Shown here piece by piece: positions 46,501 to 54,365 of a stretch of DNA of 64,000 nt (position 1 is its first letter; each line of letters begins with the position of its first letter). The position numbers were made by a program, and so were the translations under genes. Location: the NCBI RefSeq assembly GCF_007197575.1, contig NZ_CP041616.1, positions 1,984,001 to 2,048,000 on the forward strand. The letters run 5' to 3'. The notes under the pieces are model-generated. The model did no database searches. It was not told the origin of the DNA and saw only the letters and a program-made list of their open reading frames with translations. Source of the stretch: Ornithinimicrobium ciconiae. Lineage in GTDB: Bacteria > Actinomycetota > Actinomycetes > Actinomycetales > Dermatophilaceae.

Positions 46501-46912
46501 TCTCGCGGGCCTCGAGATAACGGTCGGCGACCATGTCCATGGCCTTGTCGAGCTCGATCCGCCGGAACTCGGTCGCCCCGGGCGCGCGATAGAGCACATG
46601 CGTCTGGCGGGTGGGGGAGTTGACCAGCTGCTCGCTGGCAGCACCCTTGGGGCACAACCGGCCCCGGCTGATCGGTGAGTCGGGGTCGCCCTCGATCTGG
46701 ACGACTTTCTCGTCCTTGACGAAGACCTTCTGACCGCAGCCGACGGCGCAGTAGGGACAGACGCTCTGCACGACGCGGTCCGCGGTCGTGGTGCGCGCCT
46801 CCACCTCACGGGTGCGCCGCGAGGTCACCGCCGCCCCACGCCCCAGGAAGTCGCCAGTGGCGAGTTGCCTCAGAACGGGCCAGCCCAGGAAGGTCGAGTC
46901 CTTGGGTGCCAT
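43499..46912 (-). CDS. fdhA: Selenocysteine-containing formate dehydrogenase catalytic subunit
   Basis: A molybdopterin formate dehydrogenase of 1137 residues read through an in-frame TGA at 46342-46340 as selenocysteine (residue 191). The context NQARI-U-HSSTVPSLGSSFGRGG matches the Sec site of FdnG/FdoG, where U is followed by the catalytic His. A [4Fe-4S] motif SVCPYCAVGCGQ is near residue 45. A SECIS-type hairpin follows the TGA. Residues about 340-361 come from copy C of the dispersed repeat. ATG 46912 follows GGAGGTG; no twin-arginine signal is visible, so the enzyme is probably cytoplasmic-facing. It oxidises formate to CO2 with the two following subunits. Confidence 0.95.
45830..45892 (-). 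repeat. Dispersed 32-bp repeat, copy C (inside fdhA)
   Basis: On the plus strand AGCGGTTT (45842-45849) and CGGGGTTT (45874-45881) are exactly 32 apart. This is the most diverged copy. The hairpin survives as GCGG/CCGC. The reading frame of fdhA is open through it and encodes DPQNPDKNAGSASETATEMG. Confidence 0.75.
46310..46342 (-). promoter_or_regulatory. Bacterial SECIS element and Sec UGA of fdhA
   Basis: After TGA (46342-46340) come 11 bases and then GGTTCCCAGTCTGGGATCC (46328-46310). It folds as a stem with an unpaired U in the stem and a small loop containing GU. These are the two features SelB needs in the E. coli fdhF and fdnG elements, at the same distance from the UGA. Confidence 0.88.
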
Positions 46913-46940
46913 GTCCACCTCCACGCTGAGTGCTTGCCTG

Positions 46941-46981
46941 ACCATACTGCGGGCCCGCGCTTTCGGCACGTGGACGTGCCG
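46941..46981 (-). promoter_or_regulatory. fdh operon promoter with inverted repeat
   Basis: TATGGT (46946-46941) is a good -10, with GTGCCG 17 bases upstream. An 8-bp inverted repeat, CGGCACGT (46964-46971) and ACGTGCCG (46974-46981), covers that -35. A dimeric regulator could bind it. Confidence 0.55.
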
Positions 46982-46990
46982 GACCGGTCC

Positions 46991-48019
46991 TCAGTCGCCG
47001 GGATAGACCACGCCGACCTGACGCCGGATCTCGTCGGTGGTGGTGAGTATGCCGATCGTCTCCTCCGGGGGCAGCGCCGGTGAGTGGGTGCGCCCGTCGG
47101 CGACGAGTTGGGCCAGGTGAGCCGCCTGATAGACCAGACCATCGTGACCGCTGATCGGTCCGGGGTCGATGGTGGAGGTGGCGCCGTCTGTGCTGCGCAC
47201 GGTCAACGGCACGGGGGTGTAGAAGTCACCGGGCAGGTCGACCCGGGCCGTGGTGCCGACGATGCTGGCCGTATTGTGCGTCCGCTCGGCCAGGGTCGTG
47301 GTGAGCACCGCCTCCGCGCCCCCGCTGGTCAGGACTGCCCGGACCTGCTCGTCGACGCCGCTGGGCGTCAGCGTGCCGGTGGCCCGGATCGTGTCGGGCT
47401 GGCCGAGGACCAGCGAGGCGAAGGACACCGGATAGATGCCCAGGTCCAGCAGTGCCCCGCCGGCCAGCGCCGGGTCGTGCAGGCGTGCTGCGTCCGCGGC
47501 ACCGATCAGCTGACCGTGGTCGGCGGTCACCGAGACGATCGTGCCGAGCGCACCGTCGGCCAGCAGCTGCCTGAGCACGTCGGTGCCGGGCAGGAACCGG
47601 CTCCACATGGCCTCCAGCGCCACGACGCCCGCCTCCTGCGCTGCCTGGAGGACCTCGCGAGCCTCGCTGGCGTTGCGGGTGAAGGCCTTCTCCACCAGCA
47701 CGTGCTTGCCGCCGCCGATCGCCAGGAGTGCCTGGGCGCGGTGGTGCGAGTGCGGGGTGGCGACATAGATGACGTCCACCTCGGGGTCTGCCGCGAGGTC
47801 TTCGTATGCCGTGTGCACCCGGGGGATGCCGAACTCGCCGGCGAAGTGCTCGCCGCGCTCCCGGGACCGGGAGGCGACGGCCACGAGGTGCTGGCGGGAG
47901 TGTGTGAGGACGGTCGAGGCGAAGGTCCGCGCGATGGTGCCGGGCCCGAGGATTCCCCAACGCAGGGCGGGTGCGGCGGCAGGGTCGGGGACGCGGGTGA
48001 GCGGAAGGGCGGTGGTCAC
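46991..48019 (-). CDS. Gfo/Idh/MocA-family oxidoreductase
   Basis: A 342-residue NAD(P)-dependent oxidoreductase. The Rossmann domain starts LRWGILGPGTIARTFAS; EVDVIYVATPHSHH and GKHVLVEKAFTRN (the EKP-like motif with Ala instead of Pro) follow. The C-terminal domain has DLGIYPVSFASLVLG. Members act on sugars, inositols or dihydrodiols; the substrate here is not known. GTG 48019 lies seven bases after TACCCT, so the mRNA is probably leaderless. It is separate from the fdh operon, whose promoter lies past its stop. Confidence 0.87.
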   Translation of the reverse strand: MTTALPLTRVPDPAAAPALRWGILGPGTIARTFASTVLTHSRQHLVAVASRSRERGEHFAGEFGIPRVHTAYEDLAADPEVDVIYVATPHSHHRAQALLAIGGGKHVLVEKAFTRNASEAREVLQAAQEAGVVALEAMWSRFLPGTDVLRQLLADGALGTIVSVTADHGQLIGAADAARLHDPALAGGALLDLGIYPVSFASLVLGQPDTIRATGTLTPSGVDEQVRAVLTSGGAEAVLTTTLAERTHNTASIVGTTARVDLPGDFYTPVPLTVRSTDGATSTIDPGPISGHDGLVYQAAHLAQLVADGRTHSPALPPEETIGILTTTDEIRRQVGVVYPGD

Positions 48020-48026
48020 CGGCACC

Positions 48027-48048
48027 AGGGTAGACCGACCGATAGGAT
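48027..48048. promoter_or_regulatory. Divergent promoters, oxidoreductase and uracil permease genes
   Basis: Minus strand TACCCT (48032-48027) serves the leaderless oxidoreductase gene. Plus strand TAGGAT (48043-48048) serves the permease gene, with a leader of about 35 bases and GAAGGAG before GTG 48090. Confidence 0.5.
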
Positions 48049-48089
48049 CGCCCGCGGGCCGACCCACCACCCTTCTGAAGGAGAGCCAC

Positions 48090-49457
48090 GTGAGCCTATG
48101 GCGCGTGCACGGCAACGGATACCGGATCGAGCCTGGCCAGGTGGTCGGACCGGGGGAGCGACTGGCCTGGGGACCCACGATCGGCATCGGCATGCAGCAC
48201 GTCGTGGCGATGTTCGGTGCGACCTTCCTGGTGCCGTTGATCACCGGCTTCCCGCCGAGCACGACGTTGCTGTTCAGCGGAGTCGGCACCGTGATCTTCC
48301 TGCTCATCACGGCCAACCGGGTCCCGTCCTATCTGGGGTCCTCGTTCGCCTTCCTGGCGCCGATCGCCGCCGCGCAGGCGCAGCACGGCCCGGCGGGGGC
48401 GCTCGGTGGCGTGATCATGGCGGGCGCCTCCCTCTTCCTCATCGGGCTGATCGTCCAGGCGGTCGGTCATGCGTGGATCAGCCGTCTCATGCCGCCCATG
48501 GTCACTGGTGCGATCGTTGCCCTGATCGGCCTGAACCTGGCGCCCGCCGCGTGGAACAACGTCAAGGAGGCCTCGACCACGGCATTCGCCACCCTGCTGG
48601 CGATCGTGCTCTGCACCGTGCTCTTCCGCGGGCTGCTGGGTCGCCTGTCGATCCTGGTGGGTGTGCTCGTCGGGTATGCCGTCGCCGCCTTCCGCGGTGA
48701 GGTCGACGCCAGCGCGATCGGCGAGGCGGGCTGGTTCGGAGCTCCTGAATTCATGGCTCCCGAGATCCACTGGAACGTGGTCGGGCTCTTCCTGCCGGTG
48801 GTGCTGGTGCTGGTGGCCGAGAACATCGGGCACGTGAAGTCCGTGGCGCTGATGACCGACAGCTCCTCCGAGGCGCTGGACCCCCTGCTGGGCCGCACCC
48901 TGATGGCCGACGGACTGGCCACCACGCTCGCCGGAGCCGGCGGCGGGTCCGGCACCACGACCTACGCGGAGAACATCGGGGTCATGGCGGCGACCAAGGT
49001 CTACTCGACCGCGGCCTACTGGGTGGCCGGTTTCACCGCGATCGGACTGGCTTTCCTGCCCAAGTTCGGTGCCGCGATCCAGACGGTGCCGGTCGGGGTG
49101 CTCGGTGGGGCGGCGACCGTGCTCTACGGCATGATCGGCGTCCTGGGCTTCCGAATCTGGGTGGAGCACCGGGTCGACTTCGGCAACCCGATCAACCTGA
49201 CCACCGGGGCGGTGGCGCTCATCGTCGGCATCGCCAACTACACCTGGAGCGTCGGGGACCTGGTCTTTGAGGGCATCGCCCTGGGCACCGCGGCTGCGCT
49301 GATCCTCTATCACGGCATGCACGGCATCAACCGCCTCACCGGTGCCGTGGCCAGCGAGGGCGACCACCTGCAGGTCGGCGCCTCGACCAACCCGGCTCCG
49401 GAGCTGGCCCGGCCCAGCTGGGACGACCCAGCACAGGGTGATCCCGGGACCCGGTGA
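48090..49457 (+). CDS. Uracil/xanthine permease (NCS2 family)
   Basis: A 455-residue NCS2 transporter with fourteen hydrophobic segments. Signature regions are WGPTIGIGMQHVVAMFGATFLVPLITGFPPSTTLLFSGVGT, LVAENIGHVKSVALMT with the substrate-binding Glu, and GGGSGTTTYAENIGVMAATKVYST, which is close to the UraA form. Uracil with H+ symport is the best guess; xanthine is possible. GTG 48090 follows GAAGGAGAG. It stands alone, without pyr genes or an obvious PyrR site. Confidence 0.92.
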   Translation: MSLWRVHGNGYRIEPGQVVGPGERLAWGPTIGIGMQHVVAMFGATFLVPLITGFPPSTTLLFSGVGTVIFLLITANRVPSYLGSSFAFLAPIAAAQAQHGPAGALGGVIMAGASLFLIGLIVQAVGHAWISRLMPPMVTGAIVALIGLNLAPAAWNNVKEASTTAFATLLAIVLCTVLFRGLLGRLSILVGVLVGYAVAAFRGEVDASAIGEAGWFGAPEFMAPEIHWNVVGLFLPVVLVLVAENIGHVKSVALMTDSSSEALDPLLGRTLMADGLATTLAGAGGGSGTTTYAENIGVMAATKVYSTAAYWVAGFTAIGLAFLPKFGAAIQTVPVGVLGGAATVLYGMIGVLGFRIWVEHRVDFGNPINLTTGAVALIVGIANYTWSVGDLVFEGIALGTAAALILYHGMHGINRLTGAVASEGDHLQVGASTNPAPELARPSWDDPAQGDPGTR

Positions 49458-49502
49458 CCGGGGCCGACTAGAACAACTCTGGCTGACCCGACACCGTGCG
49501 CC

Positions 49503-49973
49503 TCAGCGCGCGGCGCGGATCTGCTCCACCAGGATGTCGCCGTGTCCTGCGTGCCGGGCCAGCTCGGCGATCAGATGCCCGAGGACGAAGCGCAGGCTCA
49601 GTGGGCCGTGGTGCCCGGGGAACTGGTCCTCCAGGTCGTGCTCGGCGGCGATCACTCGGGAGCGCTCGCACGCCGAGCGGTAGGCCTCCAGGACAGACTC
49701 GATGGTGTCCTCGTCGGCAGGCACGAAACTCTCCTCGACGGTCTCGGGGATGCCCAGCTCTGCGCGCGGCACCCCGGCGACCCGGTGATGGAACCAGACC
49801 TTCTCGACAAAGGTCGCGTGCGTCACCAGGCTCAGGGGCGTCGTCAGTGACGGGACAAGTCGGCGGCGGGCCTGCTCGTCGGTCAGGCCATCCAGCAGGC
49901 CGGCGATGGCCTCACGCTGCCTCTCGACCAGGCCCTCCAGGACAGCCCGCTCGTCGGCGGTGTGGATGCTCAC
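49503..49973 (-). CDS. DinB-family protein
   Basis: A 156-residue four-helix bundle of the DinB/YfiT superfamily (DUF664/MDMPI type). Three His that could bind a metal are in TTPLSLVTHATFVEKVWFHHRV and LGHLIAELARHAGHGDIL. Members include mycothiol- or bacillithiol-dependent transferases; the reaction here is not known. GTG 49973 is chosen because TACCGT (49985-49980) lies six bases before it (leaderless). The gene is convergent with the uracil permease gene and divergent from the thiolase gene. Confidence 0.85.
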   Translation of the reverse strand: MSIHTADERAVLEGLVERQREAIAGLLDGLTDEQARRRLVPSLTTPLSLVTHATFVEKVWFHHRVAGVPRAELGIPETVEESFVPADEDTIESVLEAYRSACERSRVIAAEHDLEDQFPGHHGPLSLRFVLGHLIAELARHAGHGDILVEQIRAAR

Positions 49974-50110
49974 GGTCACACGGTAGTCGACGAGCTCAGC
50001 CAGGTCGGGGCGTAGCTTCCCACCGAGAGCCACCGTCGCGCAGGTCGGGCCACGAGCTCCCCGCCCACCGCGGCAGAGAGCGCGGTGGAGTGGATGGGCA
50101 TACTGGGGCC

Positions 50111-51292
50111 ATGAGTTCAGCACACCTCTCGCCAGTGATCACCGGGTGGGCGCACAGCGCGTTCGGCAAGGCGCCAGAGCCGGATGTTGAGACCCTGCTG
50201 GCTGGGGTGACGACGCGGGCGCTGGAGCACGCGGAGGTGGAGGCTGCCGACGTCGACGGGATCTTCGTCGGGGTCTTCAACGGGGGCTTCTCGCAGCAGG
50301 GCTTCGACGCCGGACTGGTCGGCGCGGGCCAGCCTTCCCTGGGGCAGGTGCCGGCCGTGCACCTGGAGAACGCCTGCGCCACGGGCTCGGCGGCGCTGTA
50401 TGCCGCGCTCGACTTTGTGCAGTCCGGCCGTGGCCGGGTGGCCCTCGTCGCCGGGGCGGAGAAGATGTCGGCCTCCTCGCCCGAGGTGGTCAACAACGCT
50501 CTGCTGCACGCGTCCTACCGTGCCGAGGAGGAGGACGCCGGGAGTTTCGCGGCGATCTTCGGACAGCTGACCGAGCAGTACTTCGAGCGCTACGGCGACC
50601 ACGCGGACACCCTGGCGCGCATCGCGGCCAAGAACCACGCCAACGGGATCCACAACCCCTACGCGCACCTGCGCAAGGACTTCGGCTTTGAGTTCTGCAA
50701 CACCGTCTCGGACAAGAACCCGCTGGTCGCGGGGCCGCTGCGACGCACCGACTGCTCGCTCGTCTCTGACGGGGCCGCTGCCCTTGTCATCACCGCGGCT
50801 GACCTCGTGACGTCCGTGCCACGGGCCGTCGGCTTCCGGGGACGTGCCCAGGCCAATGACCACCTCCCGCTGAGCCGGCGACAGGACGTGCTCGAGCTCG
50901 CGGGCGCCAAACGTGCCTTCACCCAGGCGATGGCCGAGGCCGGGACGACCCTGGCTGACCTCTCGCTGCTGGAGACTCACGACTGCTTCACCGTCGCCGA
51001 GCTCCTGGAGTATGAGGCGTTCGGGCTGGCCGAGCCCGGCAAGGGCGCCACCGCGATCGAGAGCGGTCGCACCGCCCGGGACGGCGACCTGCCGGTCAAC
51101 CCCTCGGGTGGGCTGAAGTCCAAGGGACATCCGATCGGAGCAACAGGAGTGAGCCAGCACATCATGGCGGCCATGCAACTGACTGAGGAAGCAGGAGACA
51201 TGCAGATCGCAGACACCGAGGTGGCGGGCGTGTTCAATATGGGCGGCGTGGCCGTCGCCAACTACTTCTCCGTCCTGGAGCGTCGGGCATGA
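50111..51292 (+). CDS. Thiolase-family acetyl-CoA acyltransferase
   Basis: A 393-residue thiolase of the SCP2-type branch. The nucleophilic Cys is in HLENACATGSAALYAAL near residue 90, a His in LLETHDCFTVAELLEYEAFGL, and the C-terminal GGLKSKGHPIGATGVSQ carries the second active-site His. It probably splits or forms 3-oxoacyl-CoA. ATG 50111 has no ribosome site; CATACT lies six bases upstream, again suggesting a leaderless message. The stop overlaps the next gene by four bases, so a gamma-carbonic-anhydrase-like protein is co-translated. Confidence 0.9.
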   Translation: MSSAHLSPVITGWAHSAFGKAPEPDVETLLAGVTTRALEHAEVEAADVDGIFVGVFNGGFSQQGFDAGLVGAGQPSLGQVPAVHLENACATGSAALYAALDFVQSGRGRVALVAGAEKMSASSPEVVNNALLHASYRAEEEDAGSFAAIFGQLTEQYFERYGDHADTLARIAAKNHANGIHNPYAHLRKDFGFEFCNTVSDKNPLVAGPLRRTDCSLVSDGAAALVITAADLVTSVPRAVGFRGRAQANDHLPLSRRQDVLELAGAKRAFTQAMAEAGTTLADLSLLETHDCFTVAELLEYEAFGLAEPGKGATAIESGRTARDGDLPVNPSGGLKSKGHPIGATGVSQHIMAAMQLTEEAGDMQIADTEVAGVFNMGGVAVANYFSVLERRA

Positions 51293-51927
51293 GCGCCCCG
51301 GAGCAGTCGCAGGGCGCCGCCCAGCAGCCGCACGGCCCCGCACAGACGCCCGCAGCGCCTCAGCCACCCGCAGCGCCTCAGCCACCCGCAGCGCCTCAGC
51401 CACCCGCAGGTCTGGTGCTGCCTCTGGGCGACCGCGTCCCGGAGGTCCATCCCGACGCGTGGCTGGCGCCCCACAGCGTGGTCTCCGGCCGGGTCGTCAT
51501 CGGGCCTGGCACCAGCCTTTGGTATGGCTCGTCCGCCCGCGGCGACGCAGCGGATGTCACCATCGGGTCCAACTCCAACCTGCAGGACAACGCGGTGATC
51601 CACGCTGACCCGGGCCACCCGGCGATCATCGGCGACAACGTGTCGATCGGTCACGCCGCAGTGGTGCACGGGTGCACCGTGGGTGAGGGCTGCATCATCG
51701 GGATGGGGTCGGTCGTCCTCAACGGTGCCGTGATCGGTGCCGGCAGCATGGTGGCTGCTGGCGCGGTCGTGCTCGAGGGCACCGAGGTGCCGCCCGGGTC
51801 GCTGGTCGCTGGCGTGCCGGGCAAGATCCGCCGCGAGCTCACCGAGGAGGAGCGCGCCGGGATGCGGGCCGGGATCGGTCACTACCCCGGCCTGGCGGCG
51901 ATGCACCGCAGCGCCCTGGAGTCCTGA
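51289..51927 (+). CDS. Gamma carbonic anhydrase-like protein (left-handed beta helix)
   Basis: A 212-residue hexapeptide-repeat protein. From residue 45 it has the gamma-CA pattern: WYGSSARGDAADVTIGSNSNLQDNAVIHADPG, then IGDNVSIGHAAVVHGCTVG with the His ligands, and LVAGVPGKIRREL at the end. It could be a carbonic anhydrase or a related hydrolase/transferase such as PaaY. Linked to a thiolase, a PaaY-like thioesterase role is possible. The first 40 residues are a Pro/Ala/Gln tail with a triplicated PAAPQP unit, absent from typical members. Confidence 0.87.
   Translation: MSAPEQSQGAAQQPHGPAQTPAAPQPPAAPQPPAAPQPPAGLVLPLGDRVPEVHPDAWLAPHSVVSGRVVIGPGTSLWYGSSARGDAADVTIGSNSNLQDNAVIHADPGHPAIIGDNVSIGHAAVVHGCTVGEGCIIGMGSVVLNGAVIGAGSMVAAGAVVLEGTEVPPGSLVAGVPGKIRRELTEEERAGMRAGIGHYPGLAAMHRSALES
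51349..51402. repeat. Three 18-bp tandem repeats in the gamma-CA gene
   Basis: CCCGCAGCGCCTCAGCCA is repeated exactly three times (51349, 51367, 51385). It encodes PAAPQP units near the N-terminus. Confidence 0.85.
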
Positions 51928-52045
51928 GGCACACCGCCAGCGCAGCATGCCGTCAGCCCACCGCCCTGAAGCCGAGCGTCACCGCAGGGCGTCGTCAGAT
52001 CGCCCGCGCAGTGGGTGGGTGGCCATGGTGAGGACCACGACCGGA

Positions 52046-52058
52046 TAGGTTGAAGGGG
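52046..52058 (+). promoter_or_regulatory. Leaderless promoter
   Basis: TAGGTT (52046-52051) stands six bases before GTG 52058. Confidence 0.5.
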
Positions 52059-52831
52059 TGGACACTGACGGCATACTGACCCTGCTCCAGGAGGTCGCCG
52101 AGGAGGTCATCAACCCTCGGTTCCGGGACCTCTCGGAGCACCAGGTGATGGAGAAGAACCCGGGGGACCTGGTCACGGTCGCCGACCGCGAGGCGGAGGT
52201 GCTGATCACCGCGCGGCTCCAGGCGGCCTATCCGGAGGCTGTCGTGCTGGGGGAGGAGCACTACGCGCAGGACCGCGGGGTCCTGCAGGAGTATGCCGCG
52301 GCCGAGCACGCGTTCACCGTCGACCCCATCGATGGCACCAAGAACTTCGTCAACGGCTCCAAGGACCACGGCGTGATGGTGGCCGAACTGCAGGGGCCGC
52401 AGGTGGTGCGCAGCTGGATCTGGCAGCCGCAGCACCAGGTCGCGTTCGTGGCCGAGCGCGGTGCCGGCGCCTTCCGCAACGGTGAGCGGCTGACCCGTCC
52501 GTCGGTGGCCGATCCGGCCGCGCCGCGCGGGGTGACCTCGCACCGGCCGTGGATCGGGGAGAGCCTGGGGGAGTTCCCGCCGATGGAGCTCACCTGGATC
52601 TGTTGCGCCGTCGACTACCCCATGCTGGTCAACGGGTCGGCCGACTACATCGTCTATCGAGGCCGTCAGCCGTGGGACCACGCGCCCGGCTCGTTGCTGC
52701 TGGCGGAGTCCGGCGCCTTCCTCGGCACCTTCGGAGGTGTGCCCTATGACGCGCGCATCATCCCCGAGAACGGGCTGATCGGCGCTGCCGACCGCGCGTT
52801 GTATGACGTGCTGCTGCCCCTGATCCCGTAG
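52058..52831 (+). CDS. Inositol-monophosphatase-family phosphatase
   Basis: A 257-residue Mg2+-dependent phosphatase of the IMPase/CysQ/FBPase superfamily. Metal ligands: VVLGEEHY, then the hallmark FTVDPIDGTKNFVNG, and PWDHAPGSLLLAESGA near the C-terminus. The substrate could be inositol phosphate, histidinol phosphate or a sugar phosphate; sequence alone does not decide. GTG 52058 is set by a -10 box directly before it. It stands alone. Confidence 0.9.
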   Translation: MDTDGILTLLQEVAEEVINPRFRDLSEHQVMEKNPGDLVTVADREAEVLITARLQAAYPEAVVLGEEHYAQDRGVLQEYAAAEHAFTVDPIDGTKNFVNGSKDHGVMVAELQGPQVVRSWIWQPQHQVAFVAERGAGAFRNGERLTRPSVADPAAPRGVTSHRPWIGESLGEFPPMELTWICCAVDYPMLVNGSADYIVYRGRQPWDHAPGSLLLAESGAFLGTFGGVPYDARIIPENGLIGAADRALYDVLLPLIP

Positions 52832-52837
52832 GAGCTT

Positions 52838-52932
52838 CCACCCCGCGCTCGAAGGGAGCGCAATCCCACGCGCACGGAGTGAGGGCAACCCCGCGCGCTG
52901 GAGTCAGCGCAACCCCACGCCCTCGGTCTGAG
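52838..52932. repeat. Four degenerate tandem repeats of 24-25 bp
   Basis: Units begin with CCACCCCGCGCTC (52838), CAATCCCACGCGC (52861), CAACCCCGCGCGC (52886) and CAACCCCACGCCC (52910), each ending in a G-rich GGAG/TCAG part. They lie after the phosphatase stop and before the transport-operon promoter. Confidence 0.65.
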
Positions 52933-53030
52933 GGGAGAGCGTCACACGGTGCGCCCCGTCGGGGACTTGGGGGAGAGGTGCCCTGAACTGCACAAACGCC
53001 GTCGTGACCACATTGTGATGTGCGTCTGCG

Positions 53031-53089
53031 TTGACTTCCCTCGTCGACCTCGATACGTTTCCCCTGAAACCTGAATCACCTTTCAGGTT
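53031..53089 (+). promoter_or_regulatory. Promoter and 22-bp operator of the branched-chain-type transport operon
   Basis: TTGACT (53031-53036) and TACGTT (53054-53059) are spaced 17 bases apart. Just downstream, over the expected start of transcription, AACCTGAA (53068-53075) and TTCAGGTT (53082-53089) form a perfect 8-bp inverted repeat with a 6-base spacer. This is the size of a TetR-family operator, and a tetR gene is the seventh in the operon. Confidence 0.8.
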
Positions 53090-53117
53090 GGCAGTCCCAC
53101 ACACAAAGGAGTGCTTG

Positions 53118-54365
53118 ATGGCACGCTCGTCCCTCTTGGCCCTGTCGATGGCCGCGGTCCTGGCGCTGGCCGCCTGCGCGCCGTCCGACTCCAACGACGA
53201 CTCGAACGGCGACAACGGTTCGAACGACAACGGTTCGAACGACGACACCGCAGCTACCGCCGAAGACGCTGGCGGCGGCGAGCCGTTCAAGGTCGGCATC
53301 ATCTACTCCGAGACCGGCCCGCTGGCCGCCTACGGTGAGCAGTACAAGGCCGGACTGGAGGCGGGCATCGACTACGCCACCGACGGCACCGGTGAGATCG
53401 ACGGCCGCGAGGTGGAGATCACCTACCGCGACGACGCCGGCAACCAGGACACCGCCGTGGCCGCTGCCAAGGACCTGATCGGTCAGGACTACAAGATCCT
53501 GGGCGGCACGATCGTCTCCGGCATCGCGGTTGCGATGGCGGACCAGGCCGAGCAGAACGAGATCCTCTACATCTCCGGCCCCGCCGCGGTCGACGCGCTG
53601 ACCGGTGTGAACGAGTACACCTTCCGCTCCGGCCGGCAGAGCCTGCAGGACGTCGCCGCCGCCGGCGCCTTCCTCGAGGGCGACTCCAGCAAGGTCGTCG
53701 TCTTCGCCCAGGACAACGCCTTCGGTCAGGGCAACCTGGCCGCCGTCGAGGCCGTGCTCGGTGCGGGTGGCGCCGAGGTGAGCAGCGTGCTCGTCCCCGA
53801 GGACGCCACCGAGTTCACCCCCTTTGCCGCGCAGTTGAAGTCGGACGAGCCGGACATGATCTTTGTGGCCTGGGCCGGTGCGACCTCGGCCAACATGTGG
53901 CAGGCACTGGAGCAGCAGGACGTCTTTGACGTGGCTCCGGTCGTCACAGGGCTGGGCGACTCGGTCACCTTCGACGCCTACGGCCCGGTCGCTGAGAACA
54001 TCAGCTTCCTGAACCACTACTTCCCCGGCGCTCCCGACAACGATGTCAACACCGCGATGATCGAGGCCGTCGAGGAGGGCGGGGGCACCCCCGACCTGTT
54101 CACCCCGGACGGCTTCGTCGCCGGTCAGATGATCGTCCACGCCCTCACCGAGGGTGACGAGGACGTCAACGCCATGATCGACGCGCTCGAGGGCTGGGAG
54201 TTCCAGGGCCCCAAGGGTGACTACACCATCCGCGAGAGCGACCACGCTCTCCTGCAGGACATGTACACCGCCCGGCTGGTTGCTGACGGTGACTCCTGGA
54301 TGCCCGAGCTCATCGACACCGTCCCGGCTGCCGACGTCGCGCCGCCGGAGACGTCCGGCAAGTGA
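53118..54365 (+). CDS. Branched-chain-amino-acid-type ABC substrate-binding lipoprotein
   Basis: A 415-residue LivJ/LivK-like lipoprotein. The signal peptide ends in ALAAC, with Cys 20 as lipidation site, followed by an Asn/Asp/Ser/Gly linker with repeated NGSND units. The binding domain starts FKVGIIYSETGPLAAYGEQYKAG and has GGTIVSGIAVAMADQAEQ and YTFRSGRQS. Such proteins bind amino acids but also amides, urea and short acids. The downstream CoA ligase and dehydrogenase suggest an acid rather than leucine. ATG 53118 follows AAAGGAG. First gene of a nine-gene operon. Confidence 0.92.
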   Translation: MARSSLLALSMAAVLALAACAPSDSNDDSNGDNGSNDNGSNDDTAATAEDAGGGEPFKVGIIYSETGPLAAYGEQYKAGLEAGIDYATDGTGEIDGREVEITYRDDAGNQDTAVAAAKDLIGQDYKILGGTIVSGIAVAMADQAEQNEILYISGPAAVDALTGVNEYTFRSGRQSLQDVAAAGAFLEGDSSKVVVFAQDNAFGQGNLAAVEAVLGAGGAEVSSVLVPEDATEFTPFAAQLKSDEPDMIFVAWAGATSANMWQALEQQDVFDVAPVVTGLGDSVTFDAYGPVAENISFLNHYFPGAPDNDVNTAMIEAVEEGGGTPDLFTPDGFVAGQMIVHALTEGDEDVNAMIDALEGWEFQGPKGDYTIRESDHALLQDMYTARLVADGDSWMPELIDTVPAADVAPPETSGK

